From Diphasiastrum complanatum (Eukaryota > Streptophyta > Lycopodiopsida > Lycopodiales > Lycopodiaceae), in contig MU833139.1 of NCBI GenBank assembly GCA_029204225.1, positions 1-60,688 on the forward strand: a stretch of 60,688 bases of DNA, in the 5' to 3' direction. The notes under the pieces were generated by a model. That model ran no database searches, was not told where the DNA came from, and saw only the letters and a program-made list of their open reading frames with translations. Made by a program: the position numbers and the translations under genes. Numbering within the stretch: position 1 is the stretch's first letter; every line of letters begins with the position of its first letter. Shown here piece after piece: positions 57,561 to 60,688 of this stretch.

Positions 57561-57802
57561 AATGCATGGTATTCATTTGATCCAAAGAAATTCAATTTGT
57601 GAGCTTTTGATGTAATTTTTGGTGGAAATCTTAGGATAAGCTACCAAGATTGAGTGCCATTGATTAGATTTGACATATGGTCATGAGTTCTAATTAATCT
57701 AGGCTGAATGAAGTCCTCTAAACTTGTTTTACGGGTCTTGAAAGTACATCAAAAAGTGTGAAAGAGATTAAGTCATTTTTTTGTCCAAAAATAGCCAAAA
57801 TT

Positions 57803-58150
57803 GGCAAGATTGATTGTAAGTAGATTTCACATCATCTTATCTTCATTCCAACTTTGTGAGAGAGTGCTAGAACTGAGATTATAAGTCCATTTGTTGGATT
57901 AGAAGTCTAATTTGAGTGAAACACTACAAGAGAGAGACCTTAGTGAGGTTCTAGAGACAATCAAATCCATTTTTTGGCAAGATTTGTTTGAAAGTAGTTT
58001 TCACTTCATCTTATCTTCATTCTAACTTTGTGAGAGAGTGATAGAACTGTGATTATAAGTCCATTTGTTGGATTAGAAATCAAATTTGAGTGAAACACTG
58101 CAAATTTGAGACCTTTGTGAGTTTCAAGTCAATCAAATCTATTTCTTGTT
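57803..58150 (+). repeat. 173-base tandem duplication in the copia leader
   Basis: Copies start with GGCAAGATT at 57803 and 57976. They share long stretches, for example CATCTTATCTTCATTC, TTTGTGAGAGAGTG and ATAAGTCCATTTGTTGGATT. They have diverged slightly. The second copy runs into the gag start. Confidence 0.9.
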
Positions 58151-58169
58151 TGTAGAAGTCACTAGTAAG

Positions 58170-59651
58170 ATGGGATCTGCTGGAGCTTACCTTCTAGAAG
58201 CTAGTGAGAGATTGAATTCTACAAATTATGCTATGTGGAAGGTTAGGATGGAGTCACTCTTGGTGCTCCAAGACCTTTATGAGTTCTTGATTGAAGATGA
58301 AGATGAACCTCTAGGTGCACATGAGTTAGCTAGATACAAGAAGAGATCTAGGCTTGCACTTCATTGTGTGAAGATGAATGTGAGGAATGATTTGTTGAGA
58401 GAAGTATCAACATGTACTAGTGCTAAAGAGACTTGGGAGTCTTTAAAATCAATCTATGAATCTAGCAACACTTCTAGAGTTCTTATGCCTAGAAATCAGA
58501 TTTTGCAAAGCATGAGGAGAAGTGAGGAGAGTGCACAGGATTATGTACTCAGAATCAAGTCTCTAAATAGGGAGTTGGCTTCCATTGGAGAGAAGATTCA
58601 TGATGGAGAGCTTGTACAAATTGTCCTTAATCGTCTATGAGATGACTTTGCAAATTTGGTCCAAAGTTTTGCCATCCAAGACACTTTTCCAACTATAGAA
58701 AAACTTCACAGTGTATTAGTGGCTGAAGAGTGTAGGATGCTCCATGCAATATCTAGGATGAGTTCCTTGTCTTTGCAGAATGGTGATGAGAAAGCCAATT
58801 TCTCATTCAAGGGCAAAAAGAAGACCAATGGAAAGAAGAAGAATCCAAAGGAGGTCAAAGAAGAGGATGATGCATCAAGCTCAAAGGACAAGTCAAAGCA
58901 AAAATGCTTCTTTTGTGGAAAGAAGGGGCATTATGCATCTGAATGCTACAAGAGGCTAAGAGCACAAGTGGAGGAGGACAAACAAGGAAACCTTGCAAAG
59001 GAGGAGGAGGAGGATGAAGTAGATGTATTCTTGATGGCATCTACATCCTCACCAACAAGCAATAGCAATTCAAGAGACAATTGGTGGATCGATAGTGGGG
59101 CTAGCTCCCACATGTCTTGTGAAAAGGACTTTTTCTCAACCTTACACTTTTTCAATGCTGCTAAAAATTTTGTCTTTACTGCAAATGATGAAGAGTGTAG
59201 GATAGATGGTGTTGGCACCATCTCTTTGTGTCTAGAATCCTCAAAATGCATGGATCTAGAAAATGTTCTTTATGTACCAACAATCACCAGGAATATGCTT
59301 AGTGTTGGTCTACTCTTAGAAAGTGGTTTGGATGTCCACTTTAAGCATGGTGTTTGCTTCATCTTGAAGAATGATGTTTGCATTGCAAAGGGATTTAAAC
59401 ATGGAAGATTGTTTAAGTTGGAAGCTAGTGTTGCTTTTGAAAGAATGAGCTTGACAAAGGAGGAGATCACTCAAGAGGAGATCTTGGCAAAGTGTGATCT
59501 TGCTTGCATTGAGGAGGAGCATCAAAAGGAGGAAGATCTTGAGGATCAGCCTCAAAGCATGAGAGTTCCAAGGGAGTCCTCAATGACAATGGTCGATCAT
59601 CAAATTGCATGCAAATTGTCCATTCAAGTGTGCATCTTGCAAGGGTGGTGA
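58170..59651 (+). pseudogene. Copia gag-protease without integrase (plus-strand element)
   Basis: An ATG at 58170 (MGSAGAYLLEASERLNSTNY) starts a copia gag with the same pattern as the 48-49 kb gag (WKVRMESLL, ETWESLKSIYESSNTSRVL). One in-frame TGA at 58638-58640 is the only break, and the frame then stays open to 59651. The zinc knuckle CFFCGKKGHYASEC is near 58907 and the protease WWIDSGASSHMS near 59083, followed by ENVLYVPTITRNMLSVG and the usual post-protease segment. Again no integrase follows. An acidic linker (EEEHQKEEDLEDQPQS) leads to the stop. The 3' part differs from the minus-strand element, so this is a second non-autonomous family or a separately deleted one. Confidence 0.88.
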
Positions 59652-60440
59652 GCATTGGAGAGTCTACTATCTTTGAATACTTTTTGGAAAGTAGTAGTAG
59701 ACATGAGGTGACTTGTTTCTTACCTTTAAGATTCATGGTGTTTATTATTTTGTATGACAAGACAATGAAATGGGACACTTTAAAATCTACATTTGTTGTT
59801 GATAAAGCAATTTCATTGGATAACTATTTTGTAATAGTTTGAATAGAGTCATAAAAGATGAAACATCATTTTCTTTGGAAATCTTTGTGTCCACATGCTT
59901 TGTGCATGATCATTCCAATGTAAGGACCAAAGATTATCCTATTTCAATGATAAGAATAATGGTAGTGTTTTGCTCTTCAAGTAGAGACTGTAGAATCTAC
60001 TTGTCTTCAACCAAAGAATTTGTCAGTGGTGAAAATGTAATCTTTCAAGATGGAGCCATCTAGGCTCAATTTGTAAACTTGAAGAAGCACCTTTGGATCA
60101 ACACCTTATTCAATTCATTGATGTTTTGGAGTCAAGTCAAGTGGAGGAGCAAGCTCAAGACCTGAGGGACTCCAAGAAGAACCTTGAGTATCAAGATGGA
60201 GCCATCTAGGCTCAATCATATGGATCAAGCAAGGCAAGTTGTCTTTGGAAACATTATGTATGCACTTAATAGTTTTATTGATGTATCTTCAAGTGCACAA
60301 AATGCCTTGGAATCCATGTCTTGGCATGATGTATAGTTTTTGAAGTGTGCTACATGTATATATGTTAAAATTGAAAAACAATCCATATTGATTTCTTGGC
60401 TTGCTACAAATGTTGCACCATGCAAGTATGTAGCTCATTA
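59652..60440 (+). pseudogene. Unrecognised downstream frame of the plus-strand element
   Basis: Open pieces at 59609-59842 (LPLRFMVFIILYDKTM) and 59839-60063 overlap by four bases and may be one frame split by a shift. Further pieces follow to about 60440. No RT, RNase H or integrase motif. A block GATGGAGCCATCTAGGCTCA occurs twice (near 60048 and 60197). I cannot assign a function. Confidence 0.35.
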
Positions 60441-60688
60441 ATGCAAAATGCCAAGTTTGGCCTACATAGAACTCGAGCTACATGGTTATGTATTGTCTAG
60501 TTTGATAAATGCAACTTGCATATAGTTTGTAGACATAGAATTAGCATGATTATGCTTGTAGAAACTCGTGGCAGCTCACATGCATTAATTGTAAGTGATC
60601 CATAGGGACATGCAAGGCATGCACAAAGTTTATTGGACACATGCATGATGATTTGGACATTTCTAGTTAGAAGTAGTACACTTGTAAA
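60441..60688. other. Window end, no gene
   Basis: AT-rich sequence with several ATGCATG-type words. Nothing recognised. Confidence 0.4.

Overview
This is a stretch of AT-rich plant nuclear DNA. Three things show it: a leucine-rich-repeat receptor kinase of the plant EMS1/EXS type, plant-style Ty1/copia and Ty3/gypsy retrotransposons with tRNA-Met or tRNA-Asp type primer sites, and long microsatellites. The many old, nested and mutually truncated elements, with only one gene-like locus in about 60 kb, fit a large repeat-rich genome such as a conifer. That placement is inference. I see no tRNA, rRNA, CRISPR array or prokaryotic operon.

Left end (1-4.4 kb): a decayed LRR receptor-like kinase on the minus strand. 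The kinase half is one open frame with all catalytic motifs, while the signal peptide and LRR ectodomain are broken by many frameshifts. From 4.4 to 8.2 kb I recognise no gene.

8.27-15.1 kb: a plus-strand Ty3/gypsy start (LTR, tRNA-Asp type primer site, repeat-filled leader, broken gag and protease) runs in the same orientation into a 5'-truncated copia reverse transcriptase/RNase H that ends in a polypurine tract and LTR start. From 16.5 to 25.5 kb lie minus-strand copia remnants. They include a 1,060-bp LTR with primer site, gag, a zinc knuckle and a protease joined directly to an RNase H tail, plus an 0.8-kb repeat inserted inside the element. A second, inverted copy of that repeat lies at 28.1-28.9 kb. 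A separate copia RT fragment sits at 24.6-25.2 kb.

25.5-35.5 kb: gypsy pieces. On the plus strand there is a gag zinc-knuckle region, two protease-like domains in tandem and an RT N-terminus. A minus-strand gag lies at 31.1-32.5 kb. A plus-strand integrase C-terminus is followed by a roughly 490-codon accessory ORF with a long coiled coil. From 36.4 to 39.6 kb lies a minus-strand copia with gag, protease and integrase but no RT or RNase H. A copia RT/RNase H pseudogene is at 41.6-42.9 kb.

43.9-52.7 kb: the most unusual part. A minus-strand copia-like element has LTR, tRNA-Met primer site and gag-protease, but integrase, RT and RNase H are replaced by a long reading frame of unknown function with a hydrophobic, membrane-type tail. 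A second copy of the tail, next to its own polypurine tract and LTR, lies at 50.8-52.6 kb. A near-identical LTR fragment at 39.6-39.96 kb suggests recent movement. A plus-strand relative with gag-protease but no integrase lies at 58.2-59.65 kb. None of these elements looks autonomous, so any mobility would have needed enzymes from other elements.
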